NCBI RefSeq assembly: GCF_963422355.1
Contig: NC_085103.1
Coordinates: 124,001 to 188,000, forward strand
From: Corticium candelabrum
Taxonomy: Eukaryota; Porifera; Homoscleromorpha; Homosclerophorida; Plakinidae
Direction of reading: 5' to 3'
Length of the DNA: 64,000 bases
The notes beneath the pieces are model-generated. The model worked only from the letters and a program-made list of their open reading frames with translations. It had not been told where the DNA came from and made no database searches. Of the stretch, positions 11,201-25,667 are shown one piece after another (position 1 is the stretch's first letter; the number at the start of each line of letters is the position of its first letter). Made by a program: the position numbers and the translations under genes.

Positions 11201-14200
11201 TACGGATCCTGTGGTGCCCATCATACTTTGCACGATCCTTGGTGAATCTTTCGCAAAGAGCATGATGGTGTCCAGAATGAAGGGTGCTCATAAGCGTTAC
11301 CACGTTACGGTCCACCCATTGAATGGTACAGAGTGGACCATCACATTCATAACGAAATGAACCTAAACAAAACTGTAATTGTATTTGCTAATAAACACAT
11401 ATGCTATAGTTACCTCGTGGCAATTTTGAGAACAGACGAATGTTCTTCAAATCGGCAGGAACACCCTTCCTGTTTTTCTGGACTGTACCACAGGCCATTG
11501 TACGCCGGTCATAGAGCTCCTTGAACAGGGGTCCTGATGTATAGAATTGATCAGTGTACACAGTGTACCCCTGATCAAGGAGAGGATCCATCATACGCAT
11601 GACTGTACGATGGATCACACTTGTGTCATCTGCTGACTGAAGTGTTGTCTTCCGTCGTTTTCGAGCTGAGCCAGCTGATGGTGTTGTGGTTGCAGCTGCT
11701 GTTGTTGCTGCTTGTGATGTTGTTATTCCCGCTGTCGCCGCCACTGATGATTGACGCTCCTTGCCCGTGTAAATATCGAAGTTGTATGTGTAGCCAGAAA
11801 TAGAATCGCATACACAATACAACTTCACACCCCACTTGACGGGTTTGTTTTTGATGTATTGCCTAACAATAGCAAGATCATATTCAGTATTTGTTCAGCT
11901 TATATTTTGGAAACCTTTACATACCTAAAAGCAAAACGGCCTTTGGCTTTCACCATGCGCTCGTCAAGTGAGACACGGGCTTGAGGCTGACCATATTCAA
12001 GACAATTTCTACGTAATTCGTCGTATACTGTACGAACTTTTCTCAATGGGTCAGCCTCTCGGTCCTTATCAGTACGAGGATTTTCCATCTGTAGGACCGA
12101 TAGGATTGCGTCAAAACGGTCGCGAGACATGAACTTTCTGGCCCACAACCCGTAAAAGGGAAAAGTTGTGCGCCAGTAATCTGTGAGCTCAGGAACCTAC
12201 AGATACAAAAATCAAAAATAATACACTAAATATTTTGTTATAGTATACCTTGACAAGTCCCATGTATATCAAGAGCCCAATCAGCGAGTTCATCTCGACA
12301 ACCGTCACTGGTCGAAAACTACCCTCCCCTCGCCGTCCTCCAGACTTGCCTCTATAACTTTTTTTGCAGTTATCTTCACCGTTGATGTTACTGTTTCTAC
12401 ACAATATTATACCATGAAGACAGATGCAGAGAAAAGACATCAAACACATACGTTCTGATAATCTCCAGCATGTTGTCAGTAAAGAACAATTTGAAGAATC
12501 CTACAGCAGTGGTAGGATACGGTTGAGGAGGGTAGAATCCTGCCGGCCTTCGTGGTGCAAATTGTGGTAATTGCCGTTGGTAATCATCCACAGGTGGAAC
12601 ATGGCACAAATGCTCGACAGGCAGTGCATCAGTGCGGCGATCAAGACGGGCAGCTGGCTCAGGCTCAGAGTCAGATGACTCAGACGAGGAAGCTGGTGAA
12701 TGACGTTGAGTTGCTCGACGTTGAGTTGCTCGACGACGAGCTGGCTGTTTTCTAGTTGGCTGCTGACGAGGTTGAGGTGGTGGTTGCTGATGGGGAAGAG
12801 TTGATGACACAGAAACAGCAGTGACTGAAGAAGAAGGAGCTGAATGAGAAGTAGGGGGTGAATTGGCAGGTAGAGAAGTAGCAGGTAGTGATAAATGTGG
12901 ATCTGGTGATGAAGGAGAATGATTGTGAGGTGAAGGGGGGCTAATACAAATATAAGATATTAGAATCTGTGTGCATGAGTGCAATATATTGCATCTGTAA
13001 TCACAAAATACAGGTACACAGCCATAGCAACCGCAACACAACAAGTCCGTTGCTATGTGCGTTGCTATGGGCATAACTCAAATTCTTGCCAACTCCTAAC
13101 ATCCAAACTTGGAAAACATTTACTGAAACGTAAAAACTAAACAGCGCATAGCAAAAAACGAAACGAATAGACATCAAACTGTTTTACATACCGATGTCTA
13201 CCACAACATACGGGTACACAGCCATAGCAACCGAACACTCATGCGTTGCTAAGCGCATAACTCAAATTCTTCCCAACGGCTAACGCCCAAACTTGCAAAA
13301 CAGGTACTACAAACGTTACTGAACAACGTATCACAAAAAAACGAGATGATTAGACATCAAAACGTTAGACTTACAGCGTAGCGTCATCGCTGTCTTCCTC
13401 GACGGGTAGCACTTCTTCGTTGTCCGTCGAGTCACAGTTGGACGACGATATCGAAGTCAGCGACACATTACCACCATCGTCATCATCGTCATCAGTTGTT
13501 TGCAGCTGAAAAATATTAGCCAAATCGCCAACAGGCAGCGAAGCCCCAACTTGAGAAGAGCGCTGCGACATCCGGTGGAAAGAAAATTATGACCAAGCCG
13601 CATGCGCCGTTAAAAATTTGCCCGTATGTGTAGACACGCCTCAAAGGTGTGTCTAACAGTGAAAAATATTTTGATTGGCTACAAGCGTTCAGGAAGGTGG
13701 ATATTCGACGATGAAGTCACGTGGCCGGAAACAGACCATGACGTCAGAGGTGTGCAAACTGCGATATCTAGCGATTACGAGAACGTAGACTCCTCAAAGT
13801 AGGTTCATTTGAAAGATAATTTAATAGCGAATCGTTTAGGCTATAATTTAAAAGTATTGACAAAGGCTCCTTTGCAGGAAACCGGAATAGCAAAGCCGGG
13901 TACTGACCGGAGGTGGAGACAAGGTACGCGCGTTACCGACGTCACTCCACGTGATGACCTACGTAGCGCGACGTAATAACTAGTCAGGAATAGAAGGGTT
14001 AAGTTAAGGCCATTTGTTATCACCAACGAGGTAGCGTTAGTATGTAGGGTTGACTTTGTGTTCAGTCCCTGTAAGAGCGGGTATCGGTATAAATCATTTC
14101 TTGTACAAAGCTGATTTCCATACCAACCTCTGCGATTGCAACAGAGCAGGTCCATGACTACTCAAATTTGTCATTTCAGTGCATGATTCCCTCTCTAGAA

Positions 14201-17200
14201 CCGACCCCGGCGTGGAATTTCTCGATGACGCGAATGCTACACTTACCAGTTCATTTGAACACATGCCCACATCAGTCCCATGTAGACTGTACGGGGCAGC
14301 AAATTTACTTTTAGAATAAAGGCTGGAAATAGAACCAAGCAGCAAGTGGTTTTGTCAATATACATCAGGATCTTCATGAACTCATCTGTTCTTTTTACAT
14401 CATACATACATGCCAATCATATTACACACTATATTCATGTTATCTGATTCGATCGGACAGACTCATCTCCCATCTAGCAGACAATCTAGCAGACACCTTT
14501 CTGACGAAATCGTTCCGCTTCTCTGTCGCCCTCCGCAACGCTTCCAGCTATTGAAGACTTTATGCTGATTGAAGCCACTCTTCTACTGATAGCGTTTCTT
14601 TCTAAATTCAGATTGCATTTTGCACTGAGTTCAACCTACACGTTTCCTGTGCCGAGTGGTACAAGGGGAGTGTGTCGATTTCTAGCCTCATTGTCTACCT
14701 CACCAATTGCACTGCTCACGTACACCGTTACCACTGTGCATATCTATGCTCATGCTGAAAAAGAATGCAAACAAATATTTAAAACATTTTGAAAAATGAG
14801 AAAGATGTAGGGTTGTCGTACGAAAAAGGGTAGAAACAAGACCATGTAAGGGTGTGCTGTGACATCTTTTGTATACAGACTGACTGAGCAATACATCATC
14901 TCTACATTGCACCATTTTCTAATTAGTAAGGTCTGAAACACATATTATAGTGTCTCTAATTAGCTATAGAAAATGTTGCAATGTAGAGATGATGTATTGT
15001 TCAGTCAGTCTGTATACGAAAGATGTCACAGCACACCCTTTCATGGTCTTGTTTCTATTCTTTTTTGTACGGCAACCCTACATCTTTTTCATTTTTTGAA
15101 AATGTTTTTAATACTTTGTATATATCATGTGTGTTTACCAGGACTAAGCTCATTGCTACTCTATTATTTACATAATTCCTTGAACACACTATACATCACA
15201 TTAGTTTTTCCATTTTAGTGGATTTAGCATTAACGAATTTAAGGATGTAAACAGAGTAATAATTATCTTTCTTTTAGGTGCATTCGTGTTGATTCAAGCT
15301 GTTGGAGCATTTATGTTTCTTCGTTCTCTTATGACCTTTCGTGATATTCGCAAACTTTTTTATGCCTTGGTTGTGGGATCGGCTGGTGCTGTCTTTATTG
15401 CAGTAATAGGCCTTACATATGCTGGTTAGTTGAGTTGAACTTTATGACCTGTGGAGTATGTTGTAAGAGTTGTTGTATGCTGGTAACACTATCCAATCTT
15501 TTGCAGGTTATATTGCTCCCTGGAGTGGTCGTTTCTATTCATTGTATGATACTGGGTATGAGCACATTCTTTTGTATAGATGGTAACCAGGGCAGGGATG
15601 AACTTTATTATTTGTTGGAGAAGAAATTTATTTTTTTAAACCACGATGGAGTGGGTTAATATTATTCAGACAAACAAATGTGTTTTTACAATTTCCAAGC
15701 AGTAGCAGAGAATCATTATTGATGTCAAATTCAATGATATCGTTTTATCTTTATTTATCAAGACTTATGCTGTCTTGGGACTGCAGTTAGGTAGTCACTT
15801 TAGAGTTTATTACTCAGAAAGACAGACACTCATGCAGTGTTGGACAAGGAATGAACAAAGACACTGAAAGGAAGAAAGATATAGACAGACTGACCTACAC
15901 ACAAGCAGGCAGAGACACAAATGGAGCCAAGTAGACAATAGTAGGACCTGGAAAGTCTATGGAATGATAGACAATGGATAAACCTGTGGCTCTTCTAGTT
16001 ATTGTAATAGCTTATTGATGTAACAGCTTTCATGCTGTAGGCTATCTGTTATACCTTTATAGACTGGCATATACAAAAGTGCCTTGTGGACTGTAATAGT
16101 TTTATGTACATAGTTATGCAAAAATCCACATTCCTATTATTGCATCAGTGTCGGAGCATCAGCCAACCACTTGGGTGTCTTTCTTCTTTGATCTTCACTT
16201 TTTGGTGTGCACTTTTCCAGCGGGTGTGTGGCTCTGCATTCGACAGCACAACGATGAGAGAGTTTTTAGTAACCATTTAAAATATTGATATAAACATGGT
16301 TTCTTCTGTAAGTGATTGTTTAGTTGTTCTCTATGCTGTGTCAGCTGTGTATTTTGCGGGAGTGATGGTTCGTCTCATGTTGACATTGACACCATGTGTT
16401 TGCATCCTCTCTGCTATTGCCATCTCAAAGACACTGGATGTGTATCTTTACACTGAACCAACAAAATCAAAGAAAGAGAAGACTGATACAGAAGCAGAAC
16501 TAGAAATCAACCCTGTTAAAGACAAAAAAGACATGTACAAACAGGTGTGTCTTTTTTGAATTTGTTTTGGGGGAAGTTTTGATGAATGTTGGCTAGGTGA
16601 AACCTAAGAAGGGAGGGAAGAAGGAGAAATCATCTGATGGAAGTTGGGAGGATGAAGGATTACCACAGAATATTAAGTCTTTTCCTGTGATGGCTATTAT
16701 TATGCTTCTGCTTCTGTTTGCCTGCCATGCTACATGGGTAACCAGCAATGCCTATTCCAGTCCGTCAATTGTTTTAGCAACCAACAATCAAGATGGGTCA
16801 GTAAACTGATAGTAAGCGTTAATGAGTGTGGTCATCTACGTTGGATTTGAAATATGACAATAAATGCTGTAGTATATAGTATGTATAATTATAGTGATGA
16901 CCAGTGAATGGCTTTATTGTAAAATTTATGTGTCTTTTATAGTGCTTGTCTTCTCCAGCAGGGTTTATCATTGAAATGTCAGACTTGATAGCTGACACTT
17001 GAAGTATAAGCAAGTCATTATGTGGCAGTGTTGATATATTTTCTTAATGTTTCTCTAATGATGAGATGCATGGTGTTTGAGTGGTGCTATATGTTGAGTA
17101 CACCCTCTATGGATAATTTTTGTTATGATAAAGTGTATGGATGTACTAATTATAAGGCACTGTTAGGTAAGTCAAATGTTAGAAGCAACTTTCCAACTGC

Positions 17201-20200
17201 TGGATACTGGCATCAGTGTTCTCGCCAGTACCGTCAGTACCGTCATTTTGACCGTTGGGAGAGGAAGGGACGTTTGGAGTGGGGAAAACAGCATATATTG
17301 ACGGTTGGGAACAGAATTGGAACGCCTTAGCATAGCATAGTGTGGCATCACCAATCTAAAGACATTAGTGATCTTGATGGTCCCAGAGTTGCTACAGAAC
17401 AATACATATTCTCATGTCAGACAGCTGGTAATCTTAGGAAGTCTGCATGGTCTCCTTGTTGATGTTTGAGGTGAATTCCTGTTGACCTTTAACACAAGAA
17501 GTGCTAATGAGACTGTTGTTGCAGTAGGTGTTCTACTAAGTACTGTTTACCTTCAATCTCATGCTTTGTACACCCTTACTCTTTTAGGTCAGCTTATAAG
17601 TCCAGTTTTAAGTCAACTTGTCATTGTAATAATCTACTGTATTATCTGTCTGTCTGTCTGTGTTATTTTTAACAAGGTTATGTTCAATGAGGTTTATGCA
17701 ACAAGATCTCAGTGTCAATTTTATTGAATAGCCTACCGATCATGCAGTAGCTTTAGACTTACATAGAGTCTTCTGACATTTTGTTACAGTTAGCAAACCA
17801 CACTTCTTTTTAAAATTGTAGTTTCCGTCTATTATATTTTGTCTCATCTATGGAACGTAGGATATCTACGTACAACAATATACTACTCAGCAATAATCAG
17901 CAATTATGTGCATTCACGGCACAAGATCTTGTACTTGCCATCCCATTGACGTAGACACTGTCAGGCTGATAACCAGTGAGCCTCTCCTCACTGAGTAGAC
18001 AATGTCTTTAATTTTTAGTGTTTCGTAATTAACTGTTAGTTATTATTATGTAGTAAGTAGTTAAATTAGCAAACTTCTGTTATGTTCTCAGCTTTCTTGT
18101 TAATGTTGCGGTTTATGTCATAGTGTTTAGTATCTACTTATATACTACTACTACTACTACTACTACTACTAATACTACTGAGAGACATAGTGTATTTGAA
18201 TAAAAGTACTATGTACATATACTATGAATAGAATATACATACACTAATGTGTCCACAAAGTTTATTACTACGACTGTAAGGAAACACAACAACTAGGTAG
18301 TGACATTCTGCATGCCCAGAGACATGATATATTCAATTAACAGTAAGACAAACCACTCTCAGCAGAAGCCAAGAGTATATTGTTGTTAGTGATTGGGCGC
18401 TTTGTTTTGGATCTGCACCCCCTGATACACATAACTGCAGATCGAAGCAATGCGAAGCTTATTCGACATCTGACCCAGCATAGTGTTGTACTGTAGGCCA
18501 TTTCCTGCTTTTCTGAGACGAGAGATGGCAGTCGTTTCAGGAATGTTGATGTTAAGTTGCTTGCTCCTCCTGTGCAAGAGAATATCAGTGGTGTGAAAGA
18601 AGCTTGTTCGACTCTTCTGATTTGAGCCTCGTATTTACGTTTCTTTTCTTGCTCTTGTTTTCTGTACAGAGATGATATTGCTGATGATCTATATGACTGA
18701 GCATGAGGATTGAAGATTCTGACATCAAAGTAGGTTTTCTGAAATCTACCACCCAGAAACCGCACGCAGAGATGTCAAGTCTGGCTTCATCATCAGTGCT
18801 GTTACTCCTCTGAGGCATTATCTCTCCAGTCAGTTTTTGTAAATTAGTTCTTTCTGGACATCATGACAGACATCATCCAATAAGTCTGCCACAATGTCTC
18901 GAGTCTCATTGTGCCTCAGTGTTGGAAATCCACCGGTAGGACATGAGAATGAGTGATCAACTGAGAAATGGTCTCCACAAGGGCAGAAATCAGGTAGAAA
19001 TGCTGGTCGCCAGCCATAATGTAGACATAGTGCGTCGTGAAACTCAGATTTTGTCAGGAGAAAACTATGCTCTTCTATAGGTACAGCTGTCAGCCACACA
19101 GAAGCACCTTTCTCTTTGGCTAAATCAACAGTACGTTTGAGATTTCCATTGAGGTTGGCAGAAACTTCCTCATCAGTGACATTGATGACAAGATTTTTCT
19201 GACGTTTGACTGAAACTTTCAATATGCTTTGTTGTTGTGAAACCTCCTCAGTGATTTGATTTTGTTGCTGAAGAATGAGCTTGGTAAGAGGCTCTGTAAT
19301 TTCAAGGAGTAAGCAGACTCTCTGTGTAGGGACAAAGGATCAATGATTCCAAGTCCACCTCGTCGAACTGGAAGAGCGAATACTTTTCTCATCGTTTCTC
19401 CAGGTGCGGATTGACCCGTCAATGCTGGAATTAGGTCTGAGTCGATTGCTTTAGTCAGTGGTTGCAGAAATTGGGCTAAGTTGTTGTTGGTCCTGGCCAT
19501 ATAGGTCCATTTACTGCTTACTCCATGAGTGAAAGCTGAGTAAGCTGCATGTGGTTGTGTCTTGGCGATGACAGAGAGATGTTCAATTTCCTTAGTCCAG
19601 TTTTCAACTTTGTTCTTGAGAAAAGTGTCACAGAAGTCCTTGGTTCCTAGAGCAGCTCTTAAGTACTTCCTACCTTCTGCAGTGATGTTGATATTTGTGT
19701 TTTCAAAGTGAGCTGTTGCTGCATCAATGTTTCCTCCTTTAACTATCAGCCATGACTTCTTTGCATTATGCAGGTAGCCAAAGGAAGAGCCAAATGTGTT
19801 GAGTTTATTCCACCGTTGTTTTAAGAAGTTAAGTTTTCCACCTGCTGCAGCGTCGTCAGCATACCAAACTTGTGTTGTTTCTTTTGTGCTAACCTTTGTC
19901 AAAAGAGGAACTGTTGCAAGGGCATACATTGGCATAGCCAATGGATCACCTTGAGTCGTGCCTTCTTTAGATATTAGAACTTCACCTCCAAAAAATAGGA
20001 AAGATGGTTGACGGTATGTGTTGGCGAGCACCGGTAAGATAGCAGGACAGTTAACAGAAATATTCGCTAAAGCCACTTGACGGTTCAAGGTATTGAAAGC
20101 ATTAGAAGCGTCTACAAGTAGGATTGCGTCTGTATTTGGATCATCAAAAAGAGTTTGCATTGCATGTGTGGCAGATTCAACACCTGATAATTGGCCTGCA

Positions 20201-21286
20201 CAAAGTTGAAGTGGTCCAGCAGCGTTCAGTATGTCTGACTTTGCAATACTAAGGATGGCTTTGCCGATTATCCTTCTTACTGTTTCACAGATGCCATTTG
20301 GTCGAACTCCGGGTTTCTTGTCCAGTGGAATCAGATGACAACTCACCAAACCAGTAAAACCAATTGGATCAACAAATTCTGTTGAGATCCTGCGTGCTAG
20401 CAAAGCCAACAAATTGCAGAGGTCCCTAGAAGGGCCTTGGAATTTTGTGCATAGCCTTCTCCAGTCTGCAGCATTCAAACCAGAAGGACCAGCAGCACCC
20501 TTGCCCTTCAAAGCCATGTTGCGGATTACCACTCCATCAAGCTGATCAAACAAGATTGCATGAACAGGAGGAGCTTGGAGACTTGGATCCAATACTGCAT
20601 CTGGTACCAAAGGTGCAGGATCAGGATGTTTTTTCTTCAATATTTCTCTTACTGGCTGGTGTGAACCATCATCAATGCATTCATCTAAGGATAGAACACC
20701 ACAATCAGCCTCATCTGAGAGAAGTCTCCCTGCAGCCCTGACATCAACTTTTTTCATGTAATTTGGAAATTTTCGAGATGAATCCGTTTTCATGTTTGAA
20801 TGGCAGGACTGAACTTGATTACCCAGATGTAATTGAATTGTTCTTGCTTCTCTAAGTAGACCTTGGATATCACCTTCCAGCCAGGATGCCATTCGTCGTG
20901 TAAGACAAGATGCTTGATCTCGGGGCTTTGATTTCATGTTAGGTCTTTGCAGCAAAAGGTGTGGCATTACCATTGCAGCTGTGATTGCAACAGATTCCAA
21001 AGCAGTAGCTTCAGCATGAGCTTGAAATAGTCTGGCCAGTTCAGACACGAATTGTCTCCCAGATGTACCCCAAGGCACTTGAAACATGTTCTTTCTCCAA
21101 TGAACAACTTCTTGATAAGCTTGATCAATAAGCGTACGAAAATGACCTCCATCTATAGAACATATAGAACTACTACTACTGAGAAGATATGGTGTATTTG
21201 AAACAATAGCAGACTACGTATACACAAACGGCAACCTACAGCGAATGGCAATAAACTATTACTACTACTAAACAATTACTGTCATA

Positions 21287-21326
<40 letters not shown>

Positions 21327-24300
21327 GAGAGAACTGGTGTATTTGAACAATCAAACGGCATCTGCTAACACACTACTACTACTACTACTTGAATAAACTA
21401 CTACTACTACTACTACTAATAATAATAAAATCTCTACTACTTTTTTCAAAATACTACTACTGTATGTAAAAGCTTCCTCTATAGCAACAAGTTTCTAGGT
21501 TGTAACAACTTTGAGATAAACAGTCTTCTATAATCTACTTTCTGCTGCTTCCAGCAGAATGTTGAAGTCCCTTGAGGTTCTGTGAAGCTTGGACCTGCAT
21601 CCTCGCAAACACATCACGCAGGCCCGAAGGAGTGCAAATGACAGTCGACATCTCAGCCAGTTGATAGTTGTGCTGTACTCGGTGTGGTGCTTTTCCGATA
21701 AAAGTGAGGCTAGTCTTTTCAAAAAAATAGACGTCAGTTTACTGCATCCTCCAGTGCATGCTAAAATGATTGGCGTGAACGATGAAAGCTCCACGTTATT
21801 AATTCGTTCCTCGTATCGCCTTTTCTTCTCTTGTTCCTGCCGTTTATATAATGACGGGATCTGCACTGATTTGTAGGATGAGGCATTAGGGTTGAAGACC
21901 CTGACGTCAAAGAAAGTTCGTTGGAAGTGCCCACCCCAAAATCCACTGACAGCAATATCAAGTCTGGCATTTTCGTCAGAGGTAGTACAGCGTTTTTGAA
22001 ACACCTCGCCGTTGAGAGGTTGCAGAACGGGCTCTTTGTGTACATCGTGGCAAACCTCTGTCAACAAGTTGGTAAATAAATCGCGGACCTCGTTATGGCG
22101 GATGCTGGGGTATCCTCCTGTTGGACATGACAGAGAGTGATCTACTGAGAATTTAGATCCACATGGACATATGTCTTGGAGGTTGGACGGGTGCCAACCG
22201 TATCTGAGGCACAGGGCATCCCGAAACGCAGATTTGTGCAAAGTGAATCCGTGTTGCTCTAGTGGGATTGCGGTCAGCCAGCAGGAGGCACCCTTCTCAC
22301 AGGCCAATTCAACTGAACGTTTCAATTCCACAGATAGATCATTGACAGTGATTTCAGAATGAGACTTTTGTGCTAGATGTTTTTGCTGGCGAATGCTAGC
22401 TTTCATAGAATTCTGCTTGGTAGGAACGTTATCCAGGTTTGTTTCTTGTTGCACAATTCGGTTGACCAGTGGCGCACAAATTAACTTTGAGTATTCCAGC
22501 TCACAAGTCAACGAACGTGGATCTACAATTCCAAGGCCGCCTAGTCGAGGTGGTAATGCAAAAAGCCTTCTCATCTTGTCTCCTGGAGTACTTCTATTGG
22601 TTATGGCGGGAATCAGTTTGGATCGTAACGCCTCCTCCAGAGGATTAAGGTACGCTGCAAAGTTTTCATTGGTTCTGAGTGCAAATTTCCAGCGTCCAAT
22701 CAGACCCCGTGTGAATATCGAGTGAGCAGCTTGTGGTTGAGTTTGGGCAATGCAACTGAGTCGCTCTACTTGTAACTTCCAATTGGTCACCTTTTCTTGC
22801 AGGAAGTTATTGCAGAAATCTTTGTTTCCAATAGCAGCTCCAAGGTACTTTTGTCCTTCTGTAGTAATGTTGATATTGGTATTTTCAAAGAGATGTGTAG
22901 CTTTGTCAATATTTCCTGATTTCACTAGCAACCATGACTTTTTGGGATTTGGAAGATACCCAAACATAGCACCTAAGTCAACCAACCTGTTCCACCATTT
23001 ATGTAGACAGTCTAGCGAGCCTCCAGCAGCTGCATCATCTGCATACCATACCTGCTTTGTACCATTCGTCTGCACACTCTTTAGAAGTGGAATTGTGGCC
23101 AGAGCATACATTGGCATCGCTAAGGGATCTCCTTGAGTTGTTCCTTCACTAGAAAGCAACGTTTCTCCACCTACAAACAATGAAGAAGGTTGTCGATACG
23201 TGTTGGCCAAGATTGGAAAGATGGCTGGGCAGTTGACAGATATGTTAGCCAGAGCAACTTGACGGTTCAAAGTATTGAAAGCATTGGTTGCGTCTACAAA
23301 TAGCACGGCCTCTGTTTCATCTTCATCATAAATACCTCGAATAGCGTGTATGGCAGCCTCGCATCCGACGTTCTGACCAGCACAGAGTTGTAGGGGTCCG
23401 GCTACGTTCAAAATATCTGACTTTACCACACTCAGGACAGCCTTGCTAATTATTCTACGAAGTGTTTCACAAACTCCAATTGGTCTGACACCAGGTCTCT
23501 TGTCCAGGGGTATTAGCCGGCAAGCAACCAGAGCCGAAATCCCACTCGGGTCGATAAACTGCGTTGCAATCCTGCGAGTTGTTGAAGCTATTGAGTCACA
23601 GAGATTTCTAGACAAGACTTTGAATCCAGTGCACAAACGCCTCCATGCAGCCGCATCTAAGCCTGATGGACCTGCAGCACCCTGGCATTTAAGTGACATG
23701 GCACGAATGAGATAGCCATCAATCTTGTCGAAGAGAATGGGATGTGTAGGAGGTGCCTGAGATTTGGAGTCCAGGACAGCTTCCTTAAACATAGGAGCTG
23801 GGTCAGGGTGTTTGTCTTTCAGAACATCTCTAACTGACTTGTGAGAGCCAGGAATACATTCGTCTAGTTCTAGCAAACCACAGTTGTCCTCATCTGATAG
23901 GAGTCGCTGGGCAGCATTGATATTTCCCTTTTGCAACAAAAGTGCAACTTTTCTTGATTGATCACACTCTCTATCCTGAGGACAATTCCGAGTACTGTGG
24001 CATCGAAGATGAGACTGGATCGTTCTGCCTTCTGCAATCAAACCTCCTATGTCACCCTTTTTCCAGGTTTCCAATCGACGACTTAAACAAGAGGAGTTCT
24101 GTTGTACACTGGATCTAGTGTGAGGTCTTTGGAGCAACAGATGAGGCATGAGCATAGCAGCAGTTATTGCGACTGACTCGAGATCAGATTCATTTGCAAA
24201 TGCATAAAATAGCCTTGTAAGTTCAGAAACGAAGTGTCCACCAGAGGATCCGTAAGGCACTTGAAATAAATTCCGTTTCCAATGAACGACTTCACGATAT

Positions 24301-25183
24301 GCTTGGTCTATCTGATCTTTTATATCTGCTCCAGGTACACCACCCCAGTTGAAATTAGGAGGCAGTAACACTCTGTACTGAGGGATAGCTGGCAGGTCAA
24401 TGGCATCACTAGATTGATCTTGAGAAGCTTCATGAAGAACGACTTCTTGTTGTGTGACAGACTGATATGCAGTTCCAGTCTCTGCTGAAATGACTGGAGG
24501 AGCTTCCTCTACTTGAACCGGGCTCTTTGAGCTACCTAGCTCCCTGTCGTTCATGCTGACAATTCTGCGTGCTCTTAGAGATGCATTCCTCATTGATTCC
24601 ACTGTCTCCGCAACAAGTACACTCCTGCTGGGCGAGTGACCTGAGTAATCCAGAGCCGTTCCATAACTAGTAGGAAAAGCGTTACTCGGATTTGTCTGCT
24701 GAAGCGGCGTAGAAGCTGTGGACATCTGCTTATCCGAACAAAGAGACTGAGACTGACGTTTTTGTGATGAACATTGTGTCAAATCCTTTTGAAGTGCCTC
24801 AGAGTAAGACATAGGTGTCTGAGATCTTCTAGAAACTTCTAGAGATTCACGTGTGTCACATACCAGAGTGGTGGTGACAGGTTGATCCATAGGTATCTTG
24901 TTTGAGGACAGACTATCACAAGAGCCAGAACGAGACACTGACGACTTTGATGCATTCTTTGAATCGTGAGATAAAGGTGACGACTTCCCATTCATGCACC
25001 GGCCGTGGTTTCTGGGATTGCAGTTCTTACATTCAACTCCTCGCTTTGCGCAGCGGCAATTCTTGCACCGTCCACTGCTGTTACACCAGCAGCACTTGGT
25101 CATGACGTAATTGACCAATATAGAGCGTTTCGAAAGCCAAAGAATACGTCAACTCGAAGAGCGAAATTTGAACCAACCGCCAG

Positions 25184-25214
<31 letters not shown>

Positions 25215-25630
25215 TATGAGCATCGAGTACTAGAAGTGGAACATGCCAGCTTCACTCCGTTGGTTTTTTCCTCTACCGGTGGCATGGGCTCTGAAACTTC
25301 CACCTTCTACAAACATCTTGCAGTTTAATTGCCAACAAAACTGAAAAGAAATATAGTTCAGTGATGGAACTTCTGAGATGTCGGATCAGCTTTTCTCTAA
25401 TAAGATCTTCTGTTTTGTGCATTTGCGGAAGTAGATCAGCCAAGCACAGGCCTCTAAAATGTCATGACATGGATTTAATCAACAGTGAGGCTTGCCTCAC
25501 TAAGTAGATTGTGACGTTGACTTAAGTGGGTTTGTTTAATTGAATGGATTGATATAGTGTTGTGTTGAGTGCCGTTGTAGTGGCTTTTGTAGTATGGGCA
25601 TGACCGGTGGATGCTTTTGCTGAGTAATAA

Positions 25631-25667
<37 letters not shown>

